A DNA stretch of 51,095 nt from an uncultured Eggerthella sp. (GCA_905203045.1 CAJKUH010000013.1:1-51095); one strand, 5' to 3'; shown: positions 25,575 through 34,423, counted from the stretch's first letter. Program-made: numbers and translations. The notes: generated from the sequence alone by a model not told the origin.

Positions 25575-26980
25575 TAGGCAATCAAGCCCTTTTCCTGCAG
25601 CTCTCCAACATACTTTTGCAACGCCCCGTCACCTCGGCTTGCGTAGGCGGCATAACGTTCCCGCTTGTTCCTGATCTTCGGCACAAAGGGCGCCATAATG
25701 CCAAAGTTAACGTGCATGGGCTGGTAATCGATCGTTTCAGGGTTCGTTGCATAGGCGACAAGCGCGCCGAACGCCGTTTCCTCGGGAAGCATCGGAGGCT
25801 CTTCGCCCTTCAACAAGGCAGACACGCCCAACGCAGCATAAAGGCCCGACGCTATCGCCTCGCAATAGCCTTCCGTCCCACCGAACTGACCTGCCACGAA
25901 AACGGGCGTGCCCAAAGCGGCTGCCGCATCGCTTCGAAGGCGAAGCGTACGATCGAGCAAATGAGGCGCATCGATGAAGGAATTGCGATGCATCACGCCA
26001 TAGCGGGCGAACTCGGCGTTTTCCAAGCCGGGAATCATACGGAACACACGCTTTTGCTCGGGAAACGTCAGATTCGTTTGGAAACCAACCAGGTTGAAGC
26101 TCTGCCCATGGGCATCTTCAGCGCGCAGCTGAACCACTGCCCAAGGACGCCTGCCTGTCGCAGGATCGGTGAGCCCTACCGGCTTCAAGGGCCCGAAACG
26201 AGGCGCATCGAAGCCACGACGGGCAATTTCCTCTATTGGCTGACACGCCTGGAACAGGTCGGTTGTCTCGAACTCGCGCTTGATAACCCTTTCGGCGCCA
26301 ACCAGCTCTTCCATGAAGTGCTCATACTCTTCCTTGTTGAAAGGAGCATTCAGGTAGTCCCCGCCGCCGTCCTCGTACCGGCTTTGGCTGAATATCTTGC
26401 TCCTATCGAGCGAATCGGCCATCACCACCGGAGCGGCAGCGTCGTAGAAGGCAAGATGGTCTTGCCCAGTAAGCCCCTGCATGAAAAAAGCGAGCCTGTC
26501 GGACGTAAGCGGGCCTGAGGCAACCACCCCCGCATCGGCGGGTTCGAAAGGCGCATGAACGTCCCCGCCCTTTCCGGCAACAAGCACTTCGCCTGCTGGG
26601 CCCAATCCCACCACTTCGGCGTTGACGCGGGTAACCAAGGAGCTTTCCTCAAGCGCCTTTGTCGCCCGCCCTGAGAACAAGTCGCGGTCAACAGCAAGTG
26701 CACCGCCTGCCGCAACCCTCGTTTCGTTTGCGAACGAGATAAGATGCGAGCCCAACGTCGCAAGCTCGTGTTTCAACATGCCCGCAGCGCTGTCGGGCTT
26801 GGTTGATTTAAGCGAATTTGAGCACACCAATTCCGCCGCATTGCCGCTGCGGTGAACGTCGGTTTGTACCAAAGGGCGCATCTCGAATAAGCGCACCGCG
26901 ATGCCACGCTGCGCAAGCTGAAGGGCGGCCTCGGTTCCCGCAAGGCCCGCCCCGATGATATCTACCGTTTTCGTATCCAT
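25574..26980 (-). CDS. trmFO: FADH2-dependent tRNA m5U54 methyltransferase
   Basis: Methylates uridine-54 of the tRNA T loop using methylene-tetrahydrofolate and FADH2. It has 468 residues from ATG 26980 (MDTKTVDIIGAGLAGTEAA). The FAD motif GAGLAGTEA lies near 11, followed by the family signatures ELVCSNSLKS and GPLTSD and a C-terminal GGTEGYCEAIASGLYAA. There is no ribosome site, but a TATAGT -10-like hexamer ends 7 nt before the ATG, which suggests a leaderless mRNA. It is coupled to the Xer gene downstream. In Firmicutes the same neighbours (dprA, topA, trmFO, xer) occur, with topA between; here topA is missing. Confidence 0.95.
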   Translation of the reverse strand: MDTKTVDIIGAGLAGTEAALQLAQRGIAVRLFEMRPLVQTDVHRSGNAAELVCSNSLKSTKPDSAAGMLKHELATLGSHLISFANETRVAAGGALAVDRDLFSGRATKALEESSLVTRVNAEVVGLGPAGEVLVAGKGGDVHAPFEPADAGVVASGPLTSDRLAFFMQGLTGQDHLAFYDAAAPVVMADSLDRSKIFSQSRYEDGGGDYLNAPFNKEEYEHFMEELVGAERVIKREFETTDLFQACQPIEEIARRGFDAPRFGPLKPVGLTDPATGRRPWAVVQLRAEDAHGQSFNLVGFQTNLTFPEQKRVFRMIPGLENAEFARYGVMHRNSFIDAPHLLDRTLRLRSDAAAALGTPVFVAGQFGGTEGYCEAIASGLYAALGVSALLKGEEPPMLPEETAFGALVAYATNPETIDYQPMHVNFGIMAPFVPKIRNKRERYAAYASRGDGALQKYVGELQEKGLIA

Positions 26981-26987
26981 AGCAGAA

Positions 26988-26993
26988 ACTATA
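26988..26993 (-). promoter_or_regulatory. Candidate trmFO -10 element (leaderless start)
   Basis: Minus-strand TATAGT followed by 7 nt and then the trmFO ATG, so transcription would begin at or one base before the start codon. No convincing -35 is seen. Confidence 0.4.
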
Positions 26994-27094
26994 CCCGAGA
27001 CAAGCCTATTGCCCTGCGGCATTCGCCTAGCACCCGCTTTTCTCCAACCAAGTTCGCAAAAGGGGCAGAGCACGGCATGCGGCAGCCCACGCGC

Positions 27095-28108
27095 TCAAAG
27101 CCGGGCAGGACCGTACCTTCCATCGGGGAAACGCACTACCAAGCCATCGCGTTCGTAGGATGCCAGCTTCAGCATGATCCAGGTAAGCACATCGCCCGAC
27201 GGCTTCCAGAGCGCTTCGTCCCAAGACAGGGCAAGCATTTGCTCTACCCTCATAGGGTTGGCGCAAAGCGCGGCAAGCAATGGCTCGTCATCCGCGCGGT
27301 TACCAGCCAAGGGGCCAACCCGAACCCCGCCTTTACATGCTTCTTCGCGCAGGTCTTCCCTGCGTAGGCAGCCGAACAGCCCGAACAGGGCATCTTCGAA
27401 CGTTTCCTCGTCGATGATGGGCGTGGCGCCTTGGTAGATAAGCCGATTGGCACCCAAAGAGGTGGGCGAGGTTATGGGCCCGGGAACCACCAACACCTCA
27501 CGGTTGGCCGCCAATGCCTCGTCGGCAGTGGAAAACGTGCCCGAAGGCAGCCCCGCCTCGACGATCAACGTGGCGCGCGCCAACCCGGCAATGATGCGGT
27601 TGCGCGCCCGAAAGGTATAAGGCAGTGGCGGGAACTCCCAATCATGCTCCGACACCACCGCCCCGCCTTTATCGATGATTTCCTGAAACAGCTCGGCATT
27701 GCGCGCCGGATAGGGAACATCGCAGCCCCCGCCCAGCACGGCAACGGTTTCGCCGCCGGCGGCAAGCGCTCCCCTATGCGCCTGCGAATCGCAGCCAAGG
27801 GCGCCGCCGGAAACGATGGGCACGCCCTTTGCCGCCGCCAAACCGGAAAACTTCCCAGCAGCCGAAGCACCATAGGGCGTGGCCTTGCGCGCCCCAACCA
27901 CCGCAAGGCCATCCCGTAGCGCATCAAGGTTGCCCACCACGTACAGCGTTTCAGGCGGATCGGGTATCCCCATCAAGGAGTCGGGATATCCGTTTGCCCC
28001 CTTGCGAAGGGTGTAGCGCGGCCCCTTCATCTTCACCACAGGAATAGTGGAGTAGCGCGCCTTATGCAGGCGCTTTGCCTGGTTTATCGTTGGTTCCCCT
28101 ACCATTTC
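27095..28108 (-). CDS. dprA: DNA-processing protein DprA
   Basis: Loads RecA onto incoming single-stranded DNA in natural transformation. It has 337 residues: the Rossmann-type domain with SGGALGCDSQAHRGALAAGG, LGGGCDVPYP and SGTFSTADEALAANR is diagnostic, and a C-terminal winged-helix-like region (EPLLAALCANPMRVEQML onward) follows. The start is ATG 28108 (MVGEPTINQAKR), overlapping the comM stop by 10 nt, with GGAGGGGG 6-9 nt upstream; a longer frame to 28336 lies inside comM and is spurious. Paired with comM, it implies at least relics of competence; comEA/comEC are not in view. Confidence 0.94.
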   Translation of the reverse strand, partial: EMVGEPTINQAKRLHKARYSTIPVVKMKGPRYTLRKGANGYPDSLMGIPDPPETLYVVGNLDALRDGLAVVGARKATPYGASAAGKFSGLAAAKGVPIVSGGALGCDSQAHRGALAAGGETVAVLGGGCDVPYPARNAELFQEIIDKGGAVVSEHDWEFPPLPYTFRARNRIIAGLARATLIVEAGLPSGTFSTADEALAANREVLVVPGPITSPTSLGANRLIYQGATPIIDEETFEDALFGLFGCLRREDLREEACKGGVRVGPLAGNRADDEPLLAALCANPMRVEQMLALSWDEALWKPSGDVLTWIMLKLASYERDGLVVRFPDGRYGPARL

Positions 28109-29595
28109 AATCCCCCTCCGAAACGAAGCCCGAAAGCCTCTGCAACATGAGCGCTCTGCACCTGTTCCTGCTCCTCGATGTCGGCGATCGTGCGTGACAA
28201 GAGCAATGTTTTCGCCAGGGCACGCGCACTCAGTTCCCTGCTTTCCGCCAAACCGAGGAAGAACTCTTCGGTCTTTGCGGAAAACGCGCAGGCCTCTTTG
28301 AGCTGCTTCATACTCTTGCCCGCCTTCGAGCCACACTTGCGATTCCTGGCATTCGCGAAGGCACGCGCCCGCTCGACGCCTTCGCGAAGCTCTGCCGAGC
28401 TTTTCCCTTTGCTCTCGCCCAGCAATTCCCTGCTGTCACTGCGCCACACGTCGATCCGGATATCGATGCGATCGAGCAAGGGGCCGCCAATGCGGTTCTG
28501 ATACGTCTGCACAGCCGCAGGCTGGCATTTGCAGCGTCCCGTCGGATCGCCGAAATAGCCGCACGGACACGGATTCGTTGCCGCCAAAAGCTGAAACCGC
28601 GCTGGGAAGGAATACGTGCCGTCGGCACGCGTGAGCGTAACGCTGCCGCCTTCCAAGGGCTGCCGCAACGTTTGTAGCACCGAAGCCTTGAACTCCGACA
28701 TCTCGTCCAAAAACAGCACTCCATTGTGGGCAAGCGACGCTTCCCCTGGACGCGGCGGCGAGCCTCCCCCGACGAGGCCCGCTGCCGTGGCGCTGTGATG
28801 CGGGCTGCGAAACGGCCGGGCACCCGCGAGGATGCCCGCGACCTCTTCGCCAACCACCGAATGAATGAGAGCCGACTCAAGACGCTCCTGCTCGCTCAGC
28901 TCGGGTAAGATGCTCCCAAAACGCTGAGCGAGCATGGTTTTGCCCGACCCCGGCGGCCCCACCATGATTACCCCATGGCCGCCCGCTGCCGCCACTTGCA
29001 AGGCGCGCTTCGCCATTTCGTGCCCCAACACCTCCGAGTAATTGCCCACCTGGGAGTAATCAGGCAGGGCAAGCGTTGGGGCAGAAGCGAAGCGCAGTGC
29101 CCGTATGTGGGAAAGCCGTTCGAGTAATTTGCAGGTAAGCCCTTCGAGCTGGACAATCCCCTCTTCAGGGACGCCCGTGATCAGATCGAGGCCAAGCGTT
29201 GCGGCACAGCGCTGAAACGCCAGCATGCCTGCTGTGCATCGGACGCCGCCGCCCAGGGAAAGCTCCCCTACCACCAATGCGTTTTCCAAAGGAGCAGGAT
29301 CGATTTGCCCCGTTGCCGCCAAGATCCCCAAGGCAATGGGCAAATCGAATCCCGATCCCGTTTTACGCAAAGCGCCCGGAGCCAGGTTCACCACGATTTT
29401 CTCCGTGGGCATAACGAACCCGCTTGAGCGCAAAGCCGCTTTGACGCGCTCACGCGATTCTTGGATGGCGGCATCGGCCATGCCCACAATGGCAAAGCCG
29501 GGTATGCCGTTCGACACCACCACCTCGACCGAAACCGGCACCGCCTCGACTCCGCGGATAGTTGCGCTTTGCACCGAAAAAGAACGGAATGCCAT
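28099..29595 (-). CDS. comM: YifB/ComM-family Mg-chelatase-like AAA+ helicase
   Basis: Hexameric helicase that extends branch migration during transformation. It has 498 residues: an N-terminal Lon-protease-like S5 fold (residues about 1-165, SVEVVVSNGIPGFAIVGM), Walker A GPPGSGKT near 218, a Walker B-type LFLDEMSEF, ATNPCPCGYFG with following cysteines (GRCKC), and the C-terminal Mg_chelatase_C domain (ELSARALAKTLLLSRTIAD). It lies 2 nt after yraN and overlaps dprA, so yraN-comM-dprA is one unit. Confidence 0.94.
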   Translation of the reverse strand: MAFRSFSVQSATIRGVEAVPVSVEVVVSNGIPGFAIVGMADAAIQESRERVKAALRSSGFVMPTEKIVVNLAPGALRKTGSGFDLPIALGILAATGQIDPAPLENALVVGELSLGGGVRCTAGMLAFQRCAATLGLDLITGVPEEGIVQLEGLTCKLLERLSHIRALRFASAPTLALPDYSQVGNYSEVLGHEMAKRALQVAAAGGHGVIMVGPPGSGKTMLAQRFGSILPELSEQERLESALIHSVVGEEVAGILAGARPFRSPHHSATAAGLVGGGSPPRPGEASLAHNGVLFLDEMSEFKASVLQTLRQPLEGGSVTLTRADGTYSFPARFQLLAATNPCPCGYFGDPTGRCKCQPAAVQTYQNRIGGPLLDRIDIRIDVWRSDSRELLGESKGKSSAELREGVERARAFANARNRKCGSKAGKSMKQLKEACAFSAKTEEFFLGLAESRELSARALAKTLLLSRTIADIEEQEQVQSAHVAEAFGLRFGGGLKW

Positions 29596-29597
29596 GG

Positions 29598-30023
29598 CTA
29601 TTCCGTCCCGAATGCGTTTTTATGAAACCGAAGAAACGCCCGGCGTTCTGAAAGCACGAGAATGGATATCACATCGAAACGCACTCTGATGTCGCAGTCT
29701 TCATACGTGGTCAGATAGCTGGCGGCGATCCGCTCGTACCGGTTGCGCTTCTTGGCGTTCACCGCTTCGGCGGGAAACCCCTTTTCGACATTCGACCTCG
29801 TCTTCACCTCGACAAAGCACAGCGTATTGTCTTCCTGGGCGATGATGTCTGCTTCGCCGGCATTGCATACCCAGTTCGTTTCCAGGATCTCGTAGCCTTT
29901 GCGCTGCAAGAAGCGCGCCGCCGCAAGCTCACCGCGCTTGCCAAGCGGCAAGCTGCGCTCTTCGGGTGTTGGCTCGGGAAACGGCTCCTCTTCGCTTCCC
30001 TTGTTTTCTTGTTCAGCAACCAT
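29598..30023 (-). CDS. YraN/UPF0102 family nuclease-like protein
   Basis: A 141-residue Holliday-junction-resolvase-like fold of unproven function. The core after an acidic, low-complexity N-terminus (about 1-35, rich in E and P) reads GKRGELAAARFLQRKGYEIL, then GEADIIAQ and FVEVKTRS: the E...D...ExK pattern of PD-(D/E)xK nucleases. The start is ATG 30023 (MVAEQENK), with AGGAGG 5 nt upstream. It heads the yraN-comM-dprA unit. Confidence 0.9.
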   Translation of the reverse strand: MVAEQENKGSEEEPFPEPTPEERSLPLGKRGELAAARFLQRKGYEILETNWVCNAGEADIIAQEDNTLCFVEVKTRSNVEKGFPAEAVNAKKRNRYERIAASYLTTYEDCDIRVRFDVISILVLSERRAFLRFHKNAFGTE

Positions 30024-30118
30024 AGCAGCCTCCTTTCTGGAAGCCACAGTACGGGCCGCACCTTAAGCACATGAGAAAACGATGCGAAAGTTTTCGCAAA
30101 GAAATGGGAAAGCGCGCA

Positions 30119-30164
30119 TCAAAAAGCCCCGTCCGCACTGCATCTAGGCAGGGCGGACGGGGCT
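30119..30164 (-). terminator. Strong terminator after rnhB
   Basis: AGCCCCGTCCGC pairs perfectly with GCGGACGGGGCT (12 bp, with a CTGC/GCAG-rich loop), followed by TTTTTGATG on the minus strand. Lies about 50 nt after the rnhB stop. Confidence 0.88.
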
Positions 30165-30211
30165 AAGGACTTGGGTTGAAGCGCAAGGCAGCAAACGCCT
30201 TGAAGGAAGAC

Positions 30212-30994
30212 TTATCTGAAAAGGGACTCCTGAAGGAAATTCTGGCAGAACGAAACACGGTGAATGGGAGTAAGGCCCTTTTCCGCGATTGCCTGGCGAT
30301 GGCGAGCACTGCCGTACCCCTTTGACGAGGCAAAATCGTAACCAGGGTACTCATCTTCGTAGGAAACCATCAAGGCATCGCGGGACACCTTGGCGATAAG
30401 GGACGCCGCAGAAATGGAGGCACAGCGCGCATCGCCGTGCACAACATTGATCTCTCGCGGATCCAAGTGAAGCGGGTTGCCGTCAAGCAGAACCACTTCG
30501 GGAACAACGCCCTGTGCTTCGATTTCATGGATTGCCTGGCAAAACGCCTTCTTCAGGCAGGCTGTCATGCCGCATTCATCAATTTCAGCAGGGGGGATGT
30601 TCACGATGGCCCACGCCAGTGCGCGTTCTTTCACCGCTTCGGCTAAAGCGGGCCTGTGCGCTTCCGACACCTGCTTGGAGTCGTTGAGGCCTTCAATCTG
30701 CGGAGCGTCGTCGCGCAGTACCACAGCCCCAACGGTAAGGGGGCCCGCCAAAGGGCCACGACCCACTTCATCGAGCCCTACGGTAAGCTTTCCGCCCGTT
30801 ATCTGCTGCTGATACGAATACAGCTGGGAAACGCGTTTACGCTCCTCCTGCTCGGCAGCCAGACGGCGCCTGGCAACGGCAAGGGCGTTTTGGACCCCTT
30901 TGCGCGTGTCGGCCAAAAGCGAACGCTCCAATACCGCAAACTCTTCAGCCGAAGCCTCCGAAAGCCGCTTCTTGATATCGCTCACCGTTTGCAT
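30212..30994 (-). CDS. rnhB: Ribonuclease HII
   Basis: Removes RNA from RNA-DNA hybrids and misincorporated ribonucleotides. It has 260 residues from ATG 30994 (MQTVSDIKKRL), with GGAAGGAG 5 nt upstream. The catalytic acidic residues are in GLDEVGRGPLAGP (about 73-85), LLDGNPLHL and HGDARCASISAASLIAK. The N-terminal 70-residue helical extension (AVLERSLLADTRKGVQNA) is like that of Firmicutes RNase HII. A TAGAAT -10-like element lies at 31020-31025. Confidence 0.95.
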   Translation of the reverse strand: MQTVSDIKKRLSEASAEEFAVLERSLLADTRKGVQNALAVARRRLAAEQEERKRVSQLYSYQQQITGGKLTVGLDEVGRGPLAGPLTVGAVVLRDDAPQIEGLNDSKQVSEAHRPALAEAVKERALAWAIVNIPPAEIDECGMTACLKKAFCQAIHEIEAQGVVPEVVLLDGNPLHLDPREINVVHGDARCASISAASLIAKVSRDALMVSYEDEYPGYDFASSKGYGSARHRQAIAEKGLTPIHRVSFCQNFLQESLFR

Positions 30995-31084
30995 GCCTGC
31001 TCCTTCCAAACAGCACACAATTCTACCCCAAGGAAATAGAGTATGGCGCCGTTCGGCAGCGCAATCGAAATTACGCCTTATATG

Positions 31085-31113
31085 AAAAAAGCTCCGCTGA
31101 AGAGCGGAGCTTT
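31085..31113 (-). terminator. Terminator after rplS
   Basis: AAAGCTCCGCT-CTTC-AGCGGAGCTTTTTT on the minus strand: 11-bp perfect stem with tetraloop and T-run, 7 nt after the rplS stop. Confidence 0.92.
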
Positions 31114-31119
31114 AAAAGA

Positions 31120-31467
31120 CTAGTTGAATGCCTTTTCCTTGATCTTGGCAGCCTTACCAACCTTATCGCGGAGGTAGTAGAGCTTGGCGCGGCTAACATC
31201 GCCACGACGGGTTACCTCGATCTTCTCGATCTTGGGAGAGTGTACCGGGAAGGTGCGCTCTACGCCAACGGAGAAGCTGATCTTGCGAACCGTGAAGGTT
31301 TCACGGGAAGAAGCACCGTGACGGCGAATTACGTCGCCCTGGAAGACCTGGATGCGCTCGCGGTTGCCTTCCTTAATGCGGTAGTGAACCTTTACGTTGT
31401 CGCCAACGTTGAAGTCTGCGACCTCAGGGTTGATCTGCTGCTGCTCGATTGCGCGGATAATATCCAT
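31120..31467 (-). CDS. rplS: 50S ribosomal protein L19
   Basis: Large-subunit protein at the 30S-50S interface. It has 115 residues from ATG 31467 (MDIIRAIEQQQINPEVADF), with AAGGA 9 nt upstream; the frame extends to 31506 without conservation. Signature: FNVGDNVKVHYRIKEGNRER, GVERTFPVHSPKIEKIEV and KLYYLRDKVGKAAKIKE. It stands alone with its own strong promoter and terminator; the usual rpsP-rimM-trmD partners are not adjacent. Confidence 0.97.
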   Translation of the reverse strand: MDIIRAIEQQQINPEVADFNVGDNVKVHYRIKEGNRERIQVFQGDVIRRHGASSRETFTVRKISFSVGVERTFPVHSPKIEKIEVTRRGDVSRAKLYYLRDKVGKAAKIKEKAFN

Positions 31468-31515
31468 GGTTTCCGTTCCTTCTATATGCTCAACACTTAG
31501 TTTCACTAATAGGAT

Positions 31516-31564
31516 GTCTTATGACACAGCCGAAAATTATACTGTTGATAAGACAGCTGTGCAA
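31516..31564 (-). promoter_or_regulatory. rplS promoter with flanking inverted repeat
   Basis: TTGCAC (31559-31564), 17 nt, TATAAT (31536-31541): near-perfect housekeeping promoter on the minus strand. TGTCTTAT in the spacer and ATAAGACA just after the expected start (8-bp arms, about 31515-31522 and 31547-31554) form an inverted repeat around the -10. Confidence 0.75.
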
Positions 31565-31661
31565 GGGGTTTATTGCTTTTTATTGGCAAGCCCACATCGA
31601 CACCGTATTCCCTCTTCTTTGGGCTGGACGTAAGAAGAAGCTGCCAAACGATAATAGCAGT

Positions 31662-32219
31662 TCACTCGCGTTCGTGGGGCAAATACTCGGCTAAATACCC
31701 CTTATCTGCCAAGGCACGCTCAATGTCGTCGAGCACTTCCTCGCTTTCTGCCGATACCAAATGAAAGTGATATCCCGAGGTTACCGTCATCAGCAACGAG
31801 GAACGTCCCGTTGCCATGTCTTCGGCAAAATGCGCGATATCGCGACGGCTCTTCAGACCCAACGGCGCCGTAACCTTACCGTACACGCGATGGTTCACCA
31901 TCACATCTTCCACTACGCCGCCCAGATCGACGATGGTCTCCAGCTCGTCGATGGTCTGGCTTTCATCGTGGTGCACCTTGAAGCGACGCGTGGACCCCGA
32001 CGGCTTCTTTCCAGGGGCAACAAGATAACCGCGGTTCGTGGCCACGATGTCATAGCCGTTGGCGCGCAGAAGCGCAATATCCTGCACGATAACCTGCCTG
32101 CTCACCCCCAGCTCCTTGGCCAGGACGGTGCCGGAAACGGGCTTTTCGGCACCGGTCAATTCCGAGACGATGCGCCCGCGCCGCGCCTGCGCGCTCGCCG
32201 TGCCCTCATCTTTGCCCAT
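31662..32219 (-). CDS. niaR: NiaR-type repressor of NAD biosynthesis
   Basis: Transcription factor sensing nicotinic acid (YrxA family). It has 185 residues: an N-terminal HTH_11 winged helix (residues about 12-70, VSGTVLAKELGVSRQVIVQDIALLRANG) and a C-terminal 3H domain whose three histidine clusters are visible in VHHDES, MVNHRVYG and GYHFHLVSA, the metal and ligand site. It is the last gene of nadA-nadB-nadC-niaR, 12 nt after nadC, so it probably regulates its own operon through the palindrome at 35560-35571. Confidence 0.9.
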   Translation of the reverse strand: MGKDEGTASAQARRGRIVSELTGAEKPVSGTVLAKELGVSRQVIVQDIALLRANGYDIVATNRGYLVAPGKKPSGSTRRFKVHHDESQTIDELETIVDLGGVVEDVMVNHRVYGKVTAPLGLKSRRDIAHFAEDMATGRSSLLMTVTSGYHFHLVSAESEEVLDDIERALADKGYLAEYLPHERE

Positions 32220-32231
32220 GTGCTCACCCGC

Positions 32232-33092
32232 CTAATTAAGAACCTTCAAATACTTCATGCTCAAATCCAGTATGCCAGCAGAATGGGTCAGTGCGCCAGA
32301 CGAAACGAAGTCAACGCCCAAGCCGGCGATATCCTGCAGGGTGTCGATGTCCACGTTTCCCGAGCACTCGGTTTCGGCGCGCCCGTCAACGAGGCAAAGA
32401 GCCCGCCTCATGGTGGGAATATCCATATTGTCGAGCATGATGATGTCGGCACCGGCTTCTACCGCCTCGGAAACCTGCTGCAGCGTTTCGCACTCGACTT
32501 CTATCTTGCGAACGAACGGAGCACGAGCGCGGGCCGCAGCAACAGCGTTGGCAACGCCTCCCGCCGCATCGAGGTGGTTGTCCTTGAGCATCACGCCGTC
32601 GGAAAGGTTGAAGCGGTGGTTGCCGCCCCCGCCCAAACGCACGGCCTCCTTTTCGAAGATGCGCATTCCCGGCGTCGTCTTGCGCGTATCCACGACAACG
32701 GTTTTCGAGCCGGCGGCCGAAAGCACATCGACTGCCTGGCGCGTTTTCGTGGCGATAGCGCTCATGCGCTGTAGGTAGTTCAGCGCAACGCGCTCGCCCG
32801 AGAGCAGAGCACGCACATCGGCCTTTACCGCTCCCAGCACCTGACCTGCTTCGATACGGGAACCATCTTCGACATTGCGCTCGAAGCGAGCCTCGGGGTC
32901 CAAGATCTTGAAGGTTCGCTCGAACACGTCGAGGCCTGCGATAACGCCGTTCTGCTTCGCAATAAGCTCCACCGACCCTTTATGGGCTTCGGGCATCACG
33001 GCGGCAGTGGAAACGTCTTCGCTGGTTATGTCTTCACGGAGGGCATCTTTGATGTGCTCGTCGACGATGAGCACAAGCGAGGAAAGGTCCAC
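32232..33092 (-). CDS. nadC: Nicotinate-nucleotide pyrophosphorylase (quinolinate phosphoribosyltransferase)
   Basis: Converts quinolinate plus PRPP to nicotinate mononucleotide with loss of CO2, the last of the three nad steps here. It has 286 residues; hallmark stretches are TRKTTPGMR, VRLGGGGNHRFNLSDGVMLKDNH and, near the C-terminus, VDFVSSGALTHS. The start is GTG at 33092, immediately following the nadB TAG stop with no gap. Confidence 0.96.
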   Translation of the reverse strand: MDLSSLVLIVDEHIKDALREDITSEDVSTAAVMPEAHKGSVELIAKQNGVIAGLDVFERTFKILDPEARFERNVEDGSRIEAGQVLGAVKADVRALLSGERVALNYLQRMSAIATKTRQAVDVLSAAGSKTVVVDTRKTTPGMRIFEKEAVRLGGGGNHRFNLSDGVMLKDNHLDAAGGVANAVAAARARAPFVRKIEVECETLQQVSEAVEAGADIIMLDNMDIPTMRRALCLVDGRAETECSGNVDIDTLQDIAGLGVDFVSSGALTHSAGILDLSMKYLKVLN

Positions 33093-34415
33093 CTACCTCA
33101 CCGCCTTTTCCGGGGTGGCTGCCACTGCCGCCGAAGTCTGCAAGCCGGCCTGCGCACGCTGAACGCGTTGCGCCGCGCTGGCAGCGGAAGCCGCGGCGGC
33201 GCGTACGGTGGCAGCCTTCGCCATGCGGGCGGAAACCACGCGTGCAGCACGCTGGGCGAACACCAGCGATTCCAAAAGGGAGTTGGAAGCCAGGCGGTTC
33301 TTGCCATGAACGCCGTTGCAGGCCGTTTCCCCTAGCGCAAAGAAGTTGGGCATAGTGGTTTCGGAATCGCTGTTCACATGCACGCCGCCCATGAAGTAAT
33401 GCTGCGCTGGCACAACGGGAATGGGTTCTTTCAGAAGATCGTAGCCTTCCTCCAGGCAGTGCTCGTAGATGTGCGAGAAATGACCGGTTATCTCTTCGGG
33501 CGCCATACGCTCGAAGGAGAGCAACACGTGGTCGGTGCCGTCCTTTTCCATCTGCTGGTAAATAGCGGCAGACACCACATCGCGCGGCTGCAGCTCATCG
33601 GTGAATCGGTTGCCGTCGGCATCGAGCAAGATGGCACCCTCGCCACGGCACGACTCGGAGATGAGGAACGCGCGCCCAGGGTGCTTCACATACAAGCTGG
33701 TGGGATGGATCTGCACATAGTCCATATGCTCGAGCGCCACCCCGTGGGCCTTTGCGATGCGGCAGGCATCGCCGGTAAGGCTGGGGAAGTTGGTGGAGCG
33801 CTCATAGCTGCCGCCGATGCCGCCGGTTGCCAGCATCGTGTACGGTGCGCGTATCGTCAGCTGCTTGGCAGCCTGGTCCCCTTCGCGTCGGTCGGTGCAC
33901 ACCACGCCAACGCAGCGGTTCCCCTGAGGCGCTTCGATGATGTCGGTCACCTCAACATGCTCGAGGATGCGCACGTTGGGAAGCTTGCGAACGTTGGCCA
34001 GCAACGTGGTGGTAATCTCCTCACCCGTGATGTCCCCGTGATAGCAGATGCGCGGGCGCGAATGGGCGCCTTCGCGCGTGTAGGCAAGGGAGCCATCCGC
34101 TTCGCGTTCGAAATCGACGCCGCGGCGAATAAGGTCGTCGATCACCGATCGGCTGGAGCGAATCATGATGTCAACGCTTTCAGCACGGTTCTCGTAATGG
34201 CCCGCACGCATGGTGTCCTCGTAAAACGCATCGTAGTCGCCTTCGTCGTGAAGGACGCAGATACCGCCCTGGGCAAGCATCGAGTCGCATTCTTCCACCA
34301 CGGTCTTGGTGAGCATCACGATGTTGGCCGTCGAAGGAAGGTTAAGAGCGGCATACAATCCAGAAACGCCGCACCCCGCAATAAGCACATCGCATTTCAT
34401 TTCCTCTGAATTCAT
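33093..34415 (-). CDS. nadB: L-aspartate oxidase
   Basis: FAD enzyme oxidising aspartate to iminoaspartate, in anaerobes with fumarate as acceptor. The FAD motif GCGVSGLYAALNL lies near 14, with the active-site region QGGICV and the succinate-dehydrogenase-like HSRPRICYHGDITG and VKHPGRAFLISESCRGEGA. At 440 residues it lacks the C-terminal three-helix domain of the 540-residue E. coli enzyme and instead ends in an Ala-rich tail (about 395-440). A start five codons in (MKCDVLIAG, 34400) with GAGG is also possible. Confidence 0.93.
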   Translation of the reverse strand: MNSEEMKCDVLIAGCGVSGLYAALNLPSTANIVMLTKTVVEECDSMLAQGGICVLHDEGDYDAFYEDTMRAGHYENRAESVDIMIRSSRSVIDDLIRRGVDFEREADGSLAYTREGAHSRPRICYHGDITGEEITTTLLANVRKLPNVRILEHVEVTDIIEAPQGNRCVGVVCTDRREGDQAAKQLTIRAPYTMLATGGIGGSYERSTNFPSLTGDACRIAKAHGVALEHMDYVQIHPTSLYVKHPGRAFLISESCRGEGAILLDADGNRFTDELQPRDVVSAAIYQQMEKDGTDHVLLSFERMAPEEITGHFSHIYEHCLEEGYDLLKEPIPVVPAQHYFMGGVHVNSDSETTMPNFFALGETACNGVHGKNRLASNSLLESLVFAQRAARVVSARMAKAATVRAAAASAASAAQRVQRAQAGLQTSAAVAATPEKAVR

Positions 34416-34423
34416 GGTCTCCC

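Noticed and set aside
31662..32219. niaR considered as a stand-alone BirA-type regulator
   Set aside because: The C-terminal domain is the 3H domain with its histidines, not a biotin ligase, and the gene follows nadC.
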